Shown here: in pieces, positions 42,301 through 50,470 of the stretch
Layout: each line of letters begins with the position of its first letter
Numbering within the stretch: the first letter of the stretch is position 1
Source of the DNA: an uncultured Verrucomicrobia subdivision 3 bacterium
GTDB lineage: Bacteria; Verrucomicrobiota; Verrucomicrobiia; Limisphaerales; UBA11358
Assembly (NCBI GenBank): GCA_903835255.1
Contig: CAILMI010000020.1
Span: forward strand, 1-64,000
Length of the DNA: 64,000 nucleotides
Direction: 5' to 3'
Made by a program: the position numbers and the translations under genes
Notes under the pieces: model-generated
Databases searched by the model: none
What the model saw: the letters and a program-made list of their open reading frames with translations, nothing else
What the model was told of the DNA's origin: nothing

Positions 42301-43780
42301 CAGCGTCACGGTCGCCAACGTGGGCGCCAGCACGAATTTCTCGGTGGGCGCTAGCGGCACGGCGCCGCTCGTCTACCAATGGCGCTTCAAAAGCAATGTC
42401 ATCGCCGGTGCCACCGCAAACGTGCTGGCTATCTCCAGCGTCCAGTACAGCAATGTTGGCTCTTATGATGTGATTATAACAAACAACTTCGGCGCGGTGA
42501 CCAGTGCGGTCGTTTCCCTGAACGGGAACTTCCCGCCGCAGATCACAAACAATCCCGCCGATGTCGCCGTGATCGTTTCCAACAGCGCCCCGTTCACCGT
42601 GGGCGCCAACGGCAGCTCCCTGAGTTATCGGTGGCGCTTCAATGGGACCAATATTACCGGGGCCACCACCAACCCATTTGTCATCCCCATCGCCCGGTCC
42701 ACCAATGCCGGCAATTACGATGTCGTGGTCACGAACACGTTTGGTGCGGTGACCAGCTTGGTTGCCACCCTCACGGTGTATTTCCCGCCGAGCATCACCA
42801 ACCAGCCGGTCAGCACCAACATGGCGAGCCTGTCCGGGAACGCGGTCTTCAGGGTGGGTGCCAGCGGCACGGCGGTCTTGGCCTATCAATGGCGCTTCAA
42901 CAGCAATGCCATCGCGGGCGCGATCACAAACCTGCTCACGATCACTAACCCCGTGGCGACGAATGCGGGATCTTATGACGTCATCGTGACTAATAATTAT
43001 GGCTCGGTGACCAGTGCGGTCGTCTCTCTGACCGGAAATTTCGCGCCGATCATCACCAATCAGCCCGTCAGCTTGGGCGTCCCGACCGGCAGCAATGCGA
43101 CCTTCCGCGTGGGTGTCAGCGGCAGCGCCACGCTGAGGTACAACTGGCGCTTTTTCGGAACCAATCTGCCGTCGGGAACCAATGCGCTGCTGACGATCAC
43201 CAATGTGCAATCGGCGAAGACCGGTAACTACTATGTGATTGTGACCAATGCTTACGGAAGAGCCACGAGCGAGGTGGCCGTGTTGACCTTGGGCCAGCCG
43301 GTGAGCATCACCAATCAGCCCTCCAGCGTCACGGTTTTGGTCGGCGCGGATGCGTCGTTTACCGTGGGGGCCAGCGGCGGGGCTCCGCTGGCGTATCAGT
43401 GGCGCCTCAACGGCGCCAGCCTGGGAGCGGCCAATGTCAGTCTGCTGACCGTTACCAATGCGCAATCCACCAACGCGGGCAATTACACCGTGGTCGTCAC
43501 CAACAGTTTCAGCTCGGTGACCAGCGCCATCGCCGCGCTCACCATTGTCGGTAAGCCCGTCATCACCGGAATCAGCACGCAGGGGACCAATGCCCTCGTC
43601 AGCTTCACCACCGCCGCCGGGGCAACCTATTATCTGGAAGGCAACACGAACCTCGCCTCCGTAAAATGGGTCAATGTCGTCACCAACATTCCAGGCACTG
43701 GCGCCACCCGCACTGCCACCAACTACGGTATCGGCGCGTCCCCGTCCCAATGGTACCGCGTCCGCGTCACAGTGCCGTGA
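39386..43780 (+). CDS. Giant secreted protein: HAF repeats followed by twelve Ig-like domains
   Basis: 1464 residues from ATG 39386, where a signal peptide begins (HRRAIFLPILAALIHFTILP). Residues ~30-365 carry HAF-type repeats (TDLGVLNE, TDLGSLGG, TDLGVLGAG, IDLGTLGG with intervening SINSNGQIVG). Then come twelve Ig-like domains of about 85-90 residues, each with a YQWRFNG core tryptophan and an NAGNYDVVVTN strand. The last ~65 residues (VSFTTAAGATYYLEGNTNL to QWYRVRVTVP) form a different end domain. No LPxTG, PEP-CTERM or T9SS tail is seen, so attachment is unclear. Likely adhesin or matrix protein. The stop lies 14 bp inside the end of the convergent chbG-like gene. Confidence 0.85.
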   Translation: MRIYSHRRAIFLPILAALIHFTILPLGAAPYHLTDLGVLNEVAGATNATLSGINLGGQVVGISASNQFYRSFVYNGTRTDLGSLGGTNCYAQGINLSNIICGTSINSNGFDRAFRWQTNGMTDLGVLGAGHYSEAFDINTAGQITGDSSTDANDSIFHAVRFESGSTNKTDIGKLLPTGWDYSVGFGINASGQVVGLAIDYNLEFYYAFFYTNGPNITILGDFTSSGTAGNYGSEANSINSNGQIVGDANDINYITHAFRWVPGATNGVSVNRQMIDLGTLGGTYSKASCINNSNVVVGTASIAGDVANHAFVAVSNTLVDLNTQLDDGSSNSWVLVAAESINDYGQIVGTGTTNGVLHGFLLTPDQPVITSPPSGLMVVAGSNATLNVGVIGSTPAYQWRFNGTNLSGSTASFLTISNFQSANAGNYDVVITNVYGAVTSSVAIVGLAGPPSILTQPAGTNLTAFGTSASFTVGASGSSPLAYQWRFNGTNLSGAITNPFVIRSAQATNAGNYDVVITNAYGSITSAVAVLTLNFLPSITNQPVSTNMTSLPGNAVFRVGATGTAVLAYQWRFNSNEITGAISNVLTLINARATNVGFYDVIVTNNFGAVTSAVASLTGNFPPSITNQPSSAVVLLSNSATFVVGASGNALGYRWRFNGANISGANTNPLVIPIAQASNAGNYDVVVTNTYGSITSAVVSLTVNVPVQITNQPVAAAVVVSSNATFTVGVSGTAPILYQWRFNGGAISGATSNVFAVIAAQGTNAGNYDVIVTNNFGAVTSSIATLTVNFPPSITNQPVSTNMTVLPGNAEFRVGASGTATLAYQWRFNSNAIAGAVSNVLIIPNAQVTNAGSYDVIVTNNYGAVTSVVATLTGNFPPSITTNPASTNLTSFGSRAAFSVGATGPAPLAYQWRFNGSSLSGGTTNPLVIPSAQATNAGDYDVVIINNFGAVTSSVAALTLNFKPVITNPPVSVTVANVGASTNFSVGASGTAPLVYQWRFKSNVIAGATANVLAISSVQYSNVGSYDVIITNNFGAVTSAVVSLNGNFPPQITNNPADVAVIVSNSAPFTVGANGSSLSYRWRFNGTNITGATTNPFVIPIARSTNAGNYDVVVTNTFGAVTSLVATLTVYFPPSITNQPVSTNMASLSGNAVFRVGASGTAVLAYQWRFNSNAIAGAITNLLTITNPVATNAGSYDVIVTNNYGSVTSAVVSLTGNFAPIITNQPVSLGVPTGSNATFRVGVSGSATLRYNWRFFGTNLPSGTNALLTITNVQSAKTGNYYVIVTNAYGRATSEVAVLTLGQPVSITNQPSSVTVLVGADASFTVGASGGAPLAYQWRLNGASLGAANVSLLTVTNAQSTNAGNYTVVVTNSFSSVTSAIAALTIVGKPVITGISTQGTNALVSFTTAAGATYYLEGNTNLASVKWVNVVTNIPGTGATRTATNYGIGASPSQWYRVRVTVP

Positions 43781-44477
43781 GTGGGGCCGTGGCGAAGGAC
43801 GCTAGCTGGATGGCCTCTGCCTCAATCGTGGAAAGGACTCCCGGATCTGACAGGGCGGCGTACTCCCATTCGCGCTCCGCCCGATAGATCGAATCCAGCG
43901 TGGCGTCCAGTCCCGGGTGGCAGCAAAGCTCGGTGATGCCGGGAGTCAGTCCGCGTAAAATCCTCACCAAGGCTGCCGCTGAAATTCCCTCAGGATAAGC
44001 ATGCCCCTTGTCAGATTGCCCATAAAAATCCCCGCAATAACGCACGCGCGGATCCGTCTGTCGCAGCACGACGCCGAGTTCTTTTGCGTGCTGGACTAAA
44101 AAGGATCGGGCCGGTTCCTCATTGTGCACGTGCTGGTGTGAATTCAAGTGATCGGGGTCGCGCCCCATCAGCTCCCGAAACCGGGTGAGTTGCCGGTCGA
44201 TTTCGGCGGCCACCGCCCGCTCGTCCGCCAGCGGCACGACCTCATAGGCCAGCGTCCAGACGTCGTTCACGCAGCGCCATTCGCACAAGTCCACATGCAG
44301 GCCTACCCCGAGCCGCGGATGCTCCTTCGCCTGGGCCGCGGCCGCCGCGGCCGCCGCACCGCGCACCATCAGGCTAGCGCTCGTCACGATGCCGTGCCGG
44401 TGCGCTTGAAGGATGCCCCGGTTCACGCCCTCGCTCAGGCCGAAGTCGTCCGCGTTCACGATCAGAAATTTTTGCAT
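43767..44477 (-). CDS. ChbG/HpnK (YdjC) family carbohydrate deacetylase
   Basis: 236 residues. The family start LIVNADDFGLSEGVNRGILQ contains the metal-binding Asp pair; the histidines of LNSHQHVHNE and the CCHPGLDA motif complete the site. The family removes acetyl groups from chito-oligosaccharides or glucosaminyl lipids. Last gene of a four-gene minus-strand operon with two glycosyltransferase-like proteins and a kinase; begins four bases after the kinase stop. Overlaps the giant Ig protein gene tail to tail by 14 bp. Confidence 0.85.
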   Translation of the reverse strand: MQKFLIVNADDFGLSEGVNRGILQAHRHGIVTSASLMVRGAAAAAAAAQAKEHPRLGVGLHVDLCEWRCVNDVWTLAYEVVPLADERAVAAEIDRQLTRFRELMGRDPDHLNSHQHVHNEEPARSFLVQHAKELGVVLRQTDPRVRYCGDFYGQSDKGHAYPEGISAAALVRILRGLTPGITELCCHPGLDATLDSIYRAEREWEYAALSDPGVLSTIEAEAIQLASFATAPLTAL

Positions 44478-44481
44478 CTCC

Positions 44482-45474
44482 TTAAATCCCCAGTTTGTCC
44501 GCCAGCCTCAGGGCCGTGCCCAGCCAGTTCTGGGTGTGATTATCCGGGGGCGACCAGTCCTCCGCCCAGCCCAGCATCTGAACGCTTAAATGCAGCTGGC
44601 ACAGCTCCACCGCCTCTAGTAAATCCTCCACCGATCCGGGGTCGCGTGAATTCAATGCCCCGTGATACGCCGTCACAAAACGGCGCTTCTCACTTTCGCT
44701 CCATTGGCCGGCCGTCAGCGCCGCTAGATCGAGTGCGCCCGGCCCAATTCCCGCCACTTCCCAGTCCACCGCACAGATAGTTTGAGCCGCCGCGCCCGGG
44801 CGCACGATGACGTTGCTGGGATAAAATTCGCCGTGGATCAGGGTCGTCGGCATGGCGGCCAGCCGGGCAACCACGCGGTCATAGCGGCTCGCGAGCCGGG
44901 TGAACTTCTTCAAATTTGTCACCCGGAGGTTTTTTAAAAACTTTTCCGCGCGCTCCATCCACACCGCAAAGAAGTCGGCGTCATATTTCAGCAGGTTTTC
45001 AGACCGGTGGCCTTTGCGGCCGGCATGCTCGGTGTGGAAGGCGGCGAGCCAGCGGGCGGCGGCGTCCCATTGGGCGAGATCTCCCACCTGCCACAGGAGG
45101 AATCCATCCACCCGCTCCAGAAAAATCCAGTGCCACTCCAGATGCGGCGAATTGACCGCGCCCACGCATCGCGCCGTGCCATGCCGTGCCGGGTTCAGCA
45201 GGGTCTGGTAAACCTCCGACTCCCGCGCTGGGTTGTACAGAAATCGCGGGCGGACCTGCTGCGCCGTGGTCAGCACCGAGGGCGGGCTGACGTCCTTGAG
45301 CACCAGTCGCAGTTTCTGCCCGCGGGCGAGCGTCACGTCGATGTTTTCCAAGGTGTAGGACGAGGAGTAAGCACAGAACCGTCGTTGCAGCGTCTGGACG
45401 GGTTTCCCCAGAAGACCCTCCAGCGCGGTGCGCAAGGCGTCGCCAGAAATGCGGTGTCGTGCTTCGGTGTTCAT
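44482..45474 (-). CDS. Aminoglycoside/sugar phosphotransferase (APH-fold kinase)
   Basis: 330 residues from ATG 45474, which overlaps the upstream gene stop (ATGA). The catalytic loop TLIHGEFYPSNVIVRPG (HGD-like with Glu, then Asn) and the metal Asp in VDWEVAGIGPGALDLAAL are the APH/choline-kinase-type motifs. The N-terminal lobe has LRLVLKDVSPPSV, with the ATP-site lysine. In this operon (two glycosyltransferase-like genes, one deacetylase) a sugar or amino-sugar substrate is more likely than antibiotic resistance. The longer frame to 45729 lies inside the neighbour and is rejected. Confidence 0.8.
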   Translation of the reverse strand: MNTEARHRISGDALRTALEGLLGKPVQTLQRRFCAYSSSYTLENIDVTLARGQKLRLVLKDVSPPSVLTTAQQVRPRFLYNPARESEVYQTLLNPARHGTARCVGAVNSPHLEWHWIFLERVDGFLLWQVGDLAQWDAAARWLAAFHTEHAGRKGHRSENLLKYDADFFAVWMERAEKFLKNLRVTNLKKFTRLASRYDRVVARLAAMPTTLIHGEFYPSNVIVRPGAAAQTICAVDWEVAGIGPGALDLAALTAGQWSESEKRRFVTAYHGALNSRDPGSVEDLLEAVELCQLHLSVQMLGWAEDWSPPDNHTQNWLGTALRLADKLGI

Positions 45475-46625
45475 AATCCCACTAATCCTAGCAGCCGGGT
45501 CAAGACCCTGTCGGAGTCGAAAATCTCTGCGGCAATTTCCCGCGCCCGCCGGGCATGCCGCAGATAGTCGGCGTTCAGGGAATCGATCGCATTCAGCACC
45601 TCCGCAGGCGTGGTGAACGTCAGCAGCCCCTCGCCGACCGGCAGCAGCCCGCCCAGCCCGCAATCCTGTGCGATCACCGGCCGGCCGCTGGCGAGGTAGC
45701 AAAGGCTGCGGTCGCTGAACCAGGCGCACCGGGAGTGGACATAGCCGCTTTTGGCGATGCCAAATTCGGCTTTGGAACCCTGGACAAATTCCTGGTAGCG
45801 CGCGGGCGTGTTGGCCACGCTGGCCGGATCAAGCAGGCGCCAGCGGTGGGCGGCCAGCGCGGCGAGGTCCTTGGTCTCGCCGGGGTGGATGGCGAGCGCG
45901 AGACAAAACGGTTCCGCGGTGAGGGTGGGCAGCGTCATGAACTGCCGCAGCGAATGCACCTTCTGGCCGTAAGTCACACCCTGGAAATCAATCGAGCCGT
46001 ACCCGCGCCAATGAGCGATGGTGGTGAGCGCATCGTGCTGGATGGGCTGCGCCACTGGCCAGCGTTCCAGTACCACGGGCTGCCACGTTTTCAGCCAGTT
46101 CAATCCGCACGCGGGAATCACGCAGTCGGCCGTGCCAATCTTCTGGCCAATGGTGACGTGGTGCGTGTGGCCCCCGAACCGCATGTCGATCTTCTGGACA
46201 TCGTTCCAAAGCTGGTTGAACGCGGGGTCGAGGTCCAGATAGGCCCGCACCGGAATTTTCGAGATAAGCCTCTGGTCTGCGAGCAGGCCTGAAATATTGA
46301 TAAGCGCATCCGCCCGTTCTGCGACCCGTCGCAAGTGGTCGTAACTCAGGCCGACGGTCTCGCGGGTGCCCGTCAGGAGCAACGCTGCGGAATCGCCCAG
46401 GTCAAACTCGTTACAGACGGATTTGAAGTAGCGGCTATTTTCAGAATCCGCCAGAGCGATGCCGGCGGGGCTCAGGCGGTCCGAGGGGATTTCCTCGATG
46501 AAAAAAACTTCGTGCCCCAATCTGCGGAGGCCAAGGATGTATTGGAGCACAGCCCAAGTGGCGCCTCCCTGCCAGGGGTCGCCGGCAATCATGCCGCTTA
46601 CGATCAGAGTGCGCCGCGGTTTCAT
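45471..46625 (-). CDS. Glycosyltransferase-like protein, paralogue 2
   Basis: 384 residues. N-terminal Rossmann start TLIVSGMIAGDPWQGGATWA, ILGLRRLGHEVFFIEEI; C-terminal GT-B-like donor site with GYVHSRCAWFSDRSLCYLAS, GRPVIAQDCGLGGLLPVGEG and LLTFTTPAEVLNAIDSLNAD. The layout is that of CgeB/GT1-type transferases. Paralogous to the next gene upstream (46622-47782): both share RRLG, the WFSDR...YLASGRP block and the ending (A)E-FDSD. Coupled by ATGA overlaps on both sides. Confidence 0.72.
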   Translation of the reverse strand: MKPRRTLIVSGMIAGDPWQGGATWAVLQYILGLRRLGHEVFFIEEIPSDRLSPAGIALADSENSRYFKSVCNEFDLGDSAALLLTGTRETVGLSYDHLRRVAERADALINISGLLADQRLISKIPVRAYLDLDPAFNQLWNDVQKIDMRFGGHTHHVTIGQKIGTADCVIPACGLNWLKTWQPVVLERWPVAQPIQHDALTTIAHWRGYGSIDFQGVTYGQKVHSLRQFMTLPTLTAEPFCLALAIHPGETKDLAALAAHRWRLLDPASVANTPARYQEFVQGSKAEFGIAKSGYVHSRCAWFSDRSLCYLASGRPVIAQDCGLGGLLPVGEGLLTFTTPAEVLNAIDSLNADYLRHARRAREIAAEIFDSDRVLTRLLGLVGL

Positions 46626-47782
46626 GGCAGTTTCAAATCCACTGCGGCCGCCAGCGTCGCAATCACGATGTCCGAGTCGAAAAAATCTTCAGCCACCCGC
46701 CGCGCGGCCTGACAGTGCTCGGGATAATCGCGGAGGATGGTTTCTGCGCCGGCGATGGCCTCGTCCAAAGTGCGAAATGACAGCAGGCCGGCGCCGGTCC
46801 GGATATGTCGGCTGAAGCCGGTCTCCTGCACCAGGGCAGGGCGCCCGCTCGCCAGATAGCGGACCGTGCGGTCGCTGAACCAGCCGCTGTTCGTCCCCAC
46901 ATAGACGCCCTGGGCGGGGGAGAATTCGGCGGCGGAATTTTGGATGTAGCGGCGGAAGGCGTCGGGCGAACCGGCCACGGTGTGCGGTTCGATCACCTGC
47001 CAGCCGTGGGCGAGCAACGCGTCCCGATCTTTTTTGTCCGCAGGATGAATCTGCAGGGCGACCTCGCAGGCCGCGGGGGTGCGCTGGGGCAGGGTGAAAA
47101 ACTTCCTGAACTCGTGACATTTGAGCCCGTAGGTTTTTCCCCCGTATTCAATTGGGCCATAGGCGCCCCGCCAGCTGGCGATGGTGGTGAAACGGTCGAA
47201 GGGTTTCGGCGGACAGACGGGCCAGTCCGCCAGCACCACGGGCGGGCGGGTGTGCCGCCATTGAATCCCATCGGTGGGAATGGGGCAGTCCGGATCCCCT
47301 ATGTTTTCGCCGAGGGTGAAATAAAAATCATGGCCAGCCAGGCCCGGGTTATTGCCCGCCGCATGCCAAAACTGGGTGAAACCGGGATCGTCATCGTAAT
47401 AAATCCGGCGGGCCGGAGCTTGCTTGAGTTCGAGCTGCGTCAAGTGGCCGCCGAAGTTGAACAGAAGATCGGACTGGCGCGCCCACCGGGTTGCTTCCTC
47501 CAATGGCAAGCCCCACACCTGCCCATCATCGCACAGGAGCGTCGAGGTGTGTTCCAGCCCGAACTGTTTCATGACCGCCTGGAAATAGGCCAAATTGGCC
47601 GAACTGCTAAAGCCCGTGGGGTGGCCGTGGGCATCGACACACTGCTGGGCCTTGATCTGTTCGACAAAAAGAACCTGAAAGCCCAGCCGCCGGAAACCCT
47701 GGATCCAGCTCAGCCGGCTCCAGGCATTTCCGCCGTTCAGCGGTTTGTGCGCCAGTGCGCCGCTTATCATTAATTTCTTCAT
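46622..47782 (-). CDS. Glycosyltransferase-like protein, paralogue 1
   Basis: 386 residues from ATG 47782 (MKKLMISGALAHKPLNGGNA). Same two-lobe plan as its neighbour: WIQGFRRLGFQVLFVEQI near the start, YYDDDPGFTQFWHAAG in the middle, and GWFSDRTVRYLASGRPALVQ with GLLSFRTLDEAIAG at the donor site. First gene of the four-gene operon; its stop overlaps the start of paralogue 2. A frame to 47899 exists upstream but adds an unlikely arginine-rich leader. Acceptor and donor unknown. Confidence 0.72.
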   Translation of the reverse strand: MKKLMISGALAHKPLNGGNAWSRLSWIQGFRRLGFQVLFVEQIKAQQCVDAHGHPTGFSSSANLAYFQAVMKQFGLEHTSTLLCDDGQVWGLPLEEATRWARQSDLLFNFGGHLTQLELKQAPARRIYYDDDPGFTQFWHAAGNNPGLAGHDFYFTLGENIGDPDCPIPTDGIQWRHTRPPVVLADWPVCPPKPFDRFTTIASWRGAYGPIEYGGKTYGLKCHEFRKFFTLPQRTPAACEVALQIHPADKKDRDALLAHGWQVIEPHTVAGSPDAFRRYIQNSAAEFSPAQGVYVGTNSGWFSDRTVRYLASGRPALVQETGFSRHIRTGAGLLSFRTLDEAIAGAETILRDYPEHCQAARRVAEDFFDSDIVIATLAAAVDLKLP

Positions 47783-48058
47783 CCAAGGGGGGACCTGAAC
47801 ACCGCCGCAGGTTATCTCATATTCGCCCCGGGTCAAACCGGACTTCACGTCGGCCGTTGCCCTTCGGCGGTTGATGAAAACCCGCGGGGTGATCCGCACG
47901 CCCGTTCCTCCGCGCGTCCCGGTTTCGGGCCGATCTCCGTGTCATTGAGCGCACACCTAAAAAACCGGGAGTTGAAACCGGGGGAGATAAAAAGTCAGCG
48001 CCATCGATTGAATGCGCGCTTGAAAGTCGCGGCGGGTGATTTAAGCTGACGTCACATC

Positions 48059-48634
48059 ATGATTCAACTCGATGCTCCGTTCCGCGAAGAAAAAATCCGC
48101 GCTCTCAAGGTGGGCGACGAGGTGCTGATTTCCGGCGTCGTGTACACCGGCCGCGATGCCGTTCACAAATACATCCACGAAGGCGGGGTGCTGCCGCCGG
48201 AAGTGCAGTTGAAGGACGGCATTATTTATCATTGCGGCCCGGTGATGATGCCGCAGGCGGATGGCACCTGGAAATGCACCGCCGCCGGCCCCACCACCTC
48301 CATCCGCGAGGAGCCCTATCAGTGGCAGGTGATCCGCGACTGCGGTTTGCGCGGGGTCATCGGCAAGGGCGGGATGGGGGACCGGACCCTGGCGGCCTGC
48401 CGGGAACATGGCTGTGTCTATCTGCATGCGGTCGGGGGGGCCGCCCAGGTGCTGGCCCAGTGCGTGAAGCAGGTGCGCGCCGTTTATATGATGAAGGAGT
48501 TCGGCGCCCCGGAAGCCATCTGGGAACTGGAACTGGCGGATTTTCCCGCCGTGGTGACGATGGATTCCCACGGCCGCTCGCTGCATCAGGAAGTCTTCGC
48601 CGCCAGTCAGGCGGCCCTCGCCGCCCGTCTTTAA
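48059..48634 (+). CDS. Fumarate hydratase class I beta-subunit-like protein (Fe-S hydro-lyase)
   Basis: 191 residues matching the C-terminal/beta part of class I fumarases and L-tartrate dehydratase: VGDEVLISGVVYTGRDAVHK, CGPVMMP, GPTTSIREEPYQ, VIGKGGMG and YLHAVGGAAQVLAQ. In two-subunit enzymes the alpha subunit carries the 4Fe-4S cluster and usually precedes this gene; here no alpha gene is adjacent (upstream is a divergent operon). Either the partner is elsewhere or the protein acts alone. Converges on the tlpA-like gene, sharing TTAA at the stops. Confidence 0.88.
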   Translation: MIQLDAPFREEKIRALKVGDEVLISGVVYTGRDAVHKYIHEGGVLPPEVQLKDGIIYHCGPVMMPQADGTWKCTAAGPTTSIREEPYQWQVIRDCGLRGVIGKGGMGDRTLAACREHGCVYLHAVGGAAQVLAQCVKQVRAVYMMKEFGAPEAIWELELADFPAVVTMDSHGRSLHQEVFAASQAALAARL

Positions 48635-49449
48635 TTCCGGGTCAGAGCTTTCGTCACGGCCGCCTCCAGGGCCTCGCCGCGTAAATCCTGTCCAATGATC
48701 CTGCCTTCCCCGTCCAGCAGGAAGGTGGCGGGGATGCTCTGAATGCCGTATTGAGCCGCCAGCTTGTTTCCCCAGCCCAGTCCGTCAAAATATTGCGGCC
48801 AGGGCATCTTCATGGATTGGGTGTACTCGGTCAGCTTTGCCAAGTCCTTGTCCAGGCTGACGCCGACGACTTCAAAGCCCTGCGCATGGTGTTTTTGATA
48901 GGTGGCAATCACGTTGGGCAGTTCGCTGCGACAGGGGCCGCACCACGTCGCCCAGAAGTCGATCAGCACCGTCTTGCCCTTGAAGGCGGCGAGCGAGAGC
49001 GGCCTACCGTCCGTGTCGGTGACGCTGAAGTCGGGGAAGCGGCTTCCCAGAACCATCGAGCTTTTTAACGGCAAGGCCGCTGCCGCTTTCTCCGCCCGGT
49101 CCGCCACCCGGTCGGCCTCTGAAGCCCATTTTGTGGCGGGATAGTCGGTCTTCACCTGCTTCAGCAGGGCTAGGCCCTTTTGCTCCTGTTTCAGCACCTC
49201 AAGATAAAGCACCGCTTTCATGAACAGAACTTGGGCGACGGCATCGGTCTTTTCGCCGGCATGTTCCGCCAGGAGTGCATCAAACTGTTTGAGGTCCCCA
49301 GCCAGCGCCGCTTCGGTCCGTTTGCCGGCGCGGATGTCGTCCCCAGTCTGGCTGATGAGTTGCTCCAGCTGGTGGGTGACATCGTCGGCGGTGGCAGCGG
49401 AGACGGAGAGCAGCCCCGCGGCGGCGAGAAAAGTGAAAAAGAGTTTCAT
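48631..49449 (-). CDS. TlpA-like thiol:disulfide oxidoreductase with N-terminal helical domain
   Basis: 272 residues. Signal peptide MKLFFTFLAAAGLLSVSAAT, a helical or TPR-like segment of about 110 residues, then a thioredoxin fold with FPDFSVTDTDGRPLSLAAFK, the redox motif FWATWCGPCRSELP near residue 170, and the cis-proline loop IQSIPATFLLDGEG. Expected in the periplasm as a reductant, for example for cytochrome maturation, but no ccm genes are near. Confidence 0.9.
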   Translation of the reverse strand: MKLFFTFLAAAGLLSVSAATADDVTHQLEQLISQTGDDIRAGKRTEAALAGDLKQFDALLAEHAGEKTDAVAQVLFMKAVLYLEVLKQEQKGLALLKQVKTDYPATKWASEADRVADRAEKAAAALPLKSSMVLGSRFPDFSVTDTDGRPLSLAAFKGKTVLIDFWATWCGPCRSELPNVIATYQKHHAQGFEVVGVSLDKDLAKLTEYTQSMKMPWPQYFDGLGWGNKLAAQYGIQSIPATFLLDGEGRIIGQDLRGEALEAAVTKALTRN

Positions 49450-49774
49450 CGGGGTGGAGCAAACCAGCCCCGACTGCGGTCCGCAAGGGAATTTAAACCC
49501 AAATTAAAAAGGCCCCGGCCGAGGTCGGCGCCTCGGCTCCCAGCCCGGGTCTGCAGCAAGTGTGTCTGGCTGGGTATGGCTGAATCTGTGGGCGGCACAG
49601 CGAGTTTCACGGCCGCTAAAAAGGCGCCGAATGAAAAGCAACCCGACGGCAGTGGCGGTAACCAAAAAGAAAATTCCCATTCGCGTCAAAGTCCGCTTCT
49701 ACTTTTTAAAATGGGTTAAGCGTCACGATGGCCTCGAGAGATGTCGGTTGAGGGTTCATGCACATCCTCCAGGA
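49450..49774. other. 325-bp gap, no confident gene
   Basis: Holds one minus-strand frame (49504-49680) that would encode a short protein with an N-terminal helix (MGIFFLVTATAVGLLF) and an arginine/proline tail. The start context is weak and I do not call it. A GC-rich inverted stretch with a T run lies at its 3-prime end, around 49504-49540. Confidence 0.3.
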
Positions 49775-50470
49775 TTAGCTGATCCAGCGGGCGATGCCAA
49801 ACGCCGCTGCTGCCGCCAGCCCGCCAATGATGCTCGTCTGAAGAGCGCTGCGGATGACCGGCACGCCAGTGAACCGGCCCTTGATCCCGCCAAAGACTGC
49901 CAGAGCCGCTAGGGTCACCGCCACCGAAAGCTTCAACGCGCTAGAGGCATCCGGAAAAATTAAGTAGGCGCTTAATGGAATCACTCCGCCGATGCTATAA
50001 GCGAGCGCGATCGTCAGCGCGCTTTTCCATGCGCGGCTCGGCTCAGGTTTCTCCAGCCCCAGTTCGAAGCGCATCATGAAGGCCACCCAATCGTTGGGTC
50101 GTTTCCTCAGAGATTCCACCACCGTGGCGGATTCCTCATCGGACAGGCCATAGGTCTGGAATATTTCCCGCACTTCTTGCGCTTCCCGCTCGGGCAGGCG
50201 GAGGATTTCCTCCTCCTCGCGGGCCCGTTCGTGCGCGTAATGTTCCGCATCCCCCCGCGCTGCCAGGTAGCCGCCCAGACCCATCGCAATGGATCCGGCG
50301 GCTATCTCCGCGAAACCCGCCGTGACAATCAAATGGGTCTGCGAAATAGCTCCAGTCAGTCCCGCCGCGAGCGCGAACGGCACCGTCAGCCCATCCGACA
50401 TGCCAATGACGACATCCCGAACGGCTTCGCCGGCGGTAAAATGTTTTTCAATATGCGGGGTGTTGGGCAT
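49775..50470 (-). CDS. VIT1/CCC1-family iron/manganese transporter
   Basis: 231 residues from ATG 50470. First helices with VRDVVIGMSDGLTVPFALAA and AEIAAGSIAMGLGGYLAARG, then the charged cytosolic loop HYAHERAREEEEILRLPERE that carries metal-binding Glu residues in VIT1 proteins, then three further helices. Exports or sequesters Fe2+/Mn2+. No ferritin-like domain is fused, unlike MbfA. Longer starts to 50533 are possible but begin in a basic leader without family sequence. Confidence 0.88.
   Translation of the reverse strand: MPNTPHIEKHFTAGEAVRDVVIGMSDGLTVPFALAAGLTGAISQTHLIVTAGFAEIAAGSIAMGLGGYLAARGDAEHYAHERAREEEEILRLPEREAQEVREIFQTYGLSDEESATVVESLRKRPNDWVAFMMRFELGLEKPEPSRAWKSALTIALAYSIGGVIPLSAYLIFPDASSALKLSVAVTLAALAVFGGIKGRFTGVPVIRSALQTSIIGGLAAAAAFGIARWIS

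Noticed and set aside
40500-43560. Regularly spaced DNA repeats that might suggest a CRISPR or satellite array
   Set aside because: Period of about 255-270 bp equals one Ig-like domain, and the reading frame is kept throughout; it is coding repetition.
41900-43750. 616-codon minus-strand frame opposite the Ig-like protein
   Set aside because: Repeated only because the sense Ig domains are repeated; the sense strand has clear signal peptide and domains.
44482-45474. Reading the APH-fold gene as an antibiotic-resistance determinant
   Set aside because: No mobile context, and operon partners are glycan enzymes; the fold is shared by many sugar kinases.
49504-49680. Possible small membrane protein (MGIFFLVTATAVGLLF...)
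   Set aside because: Only the first helix looks real; the rest is an Arg/Pro-rich tail through GC-rich inverted DNA, and the start context is weak.
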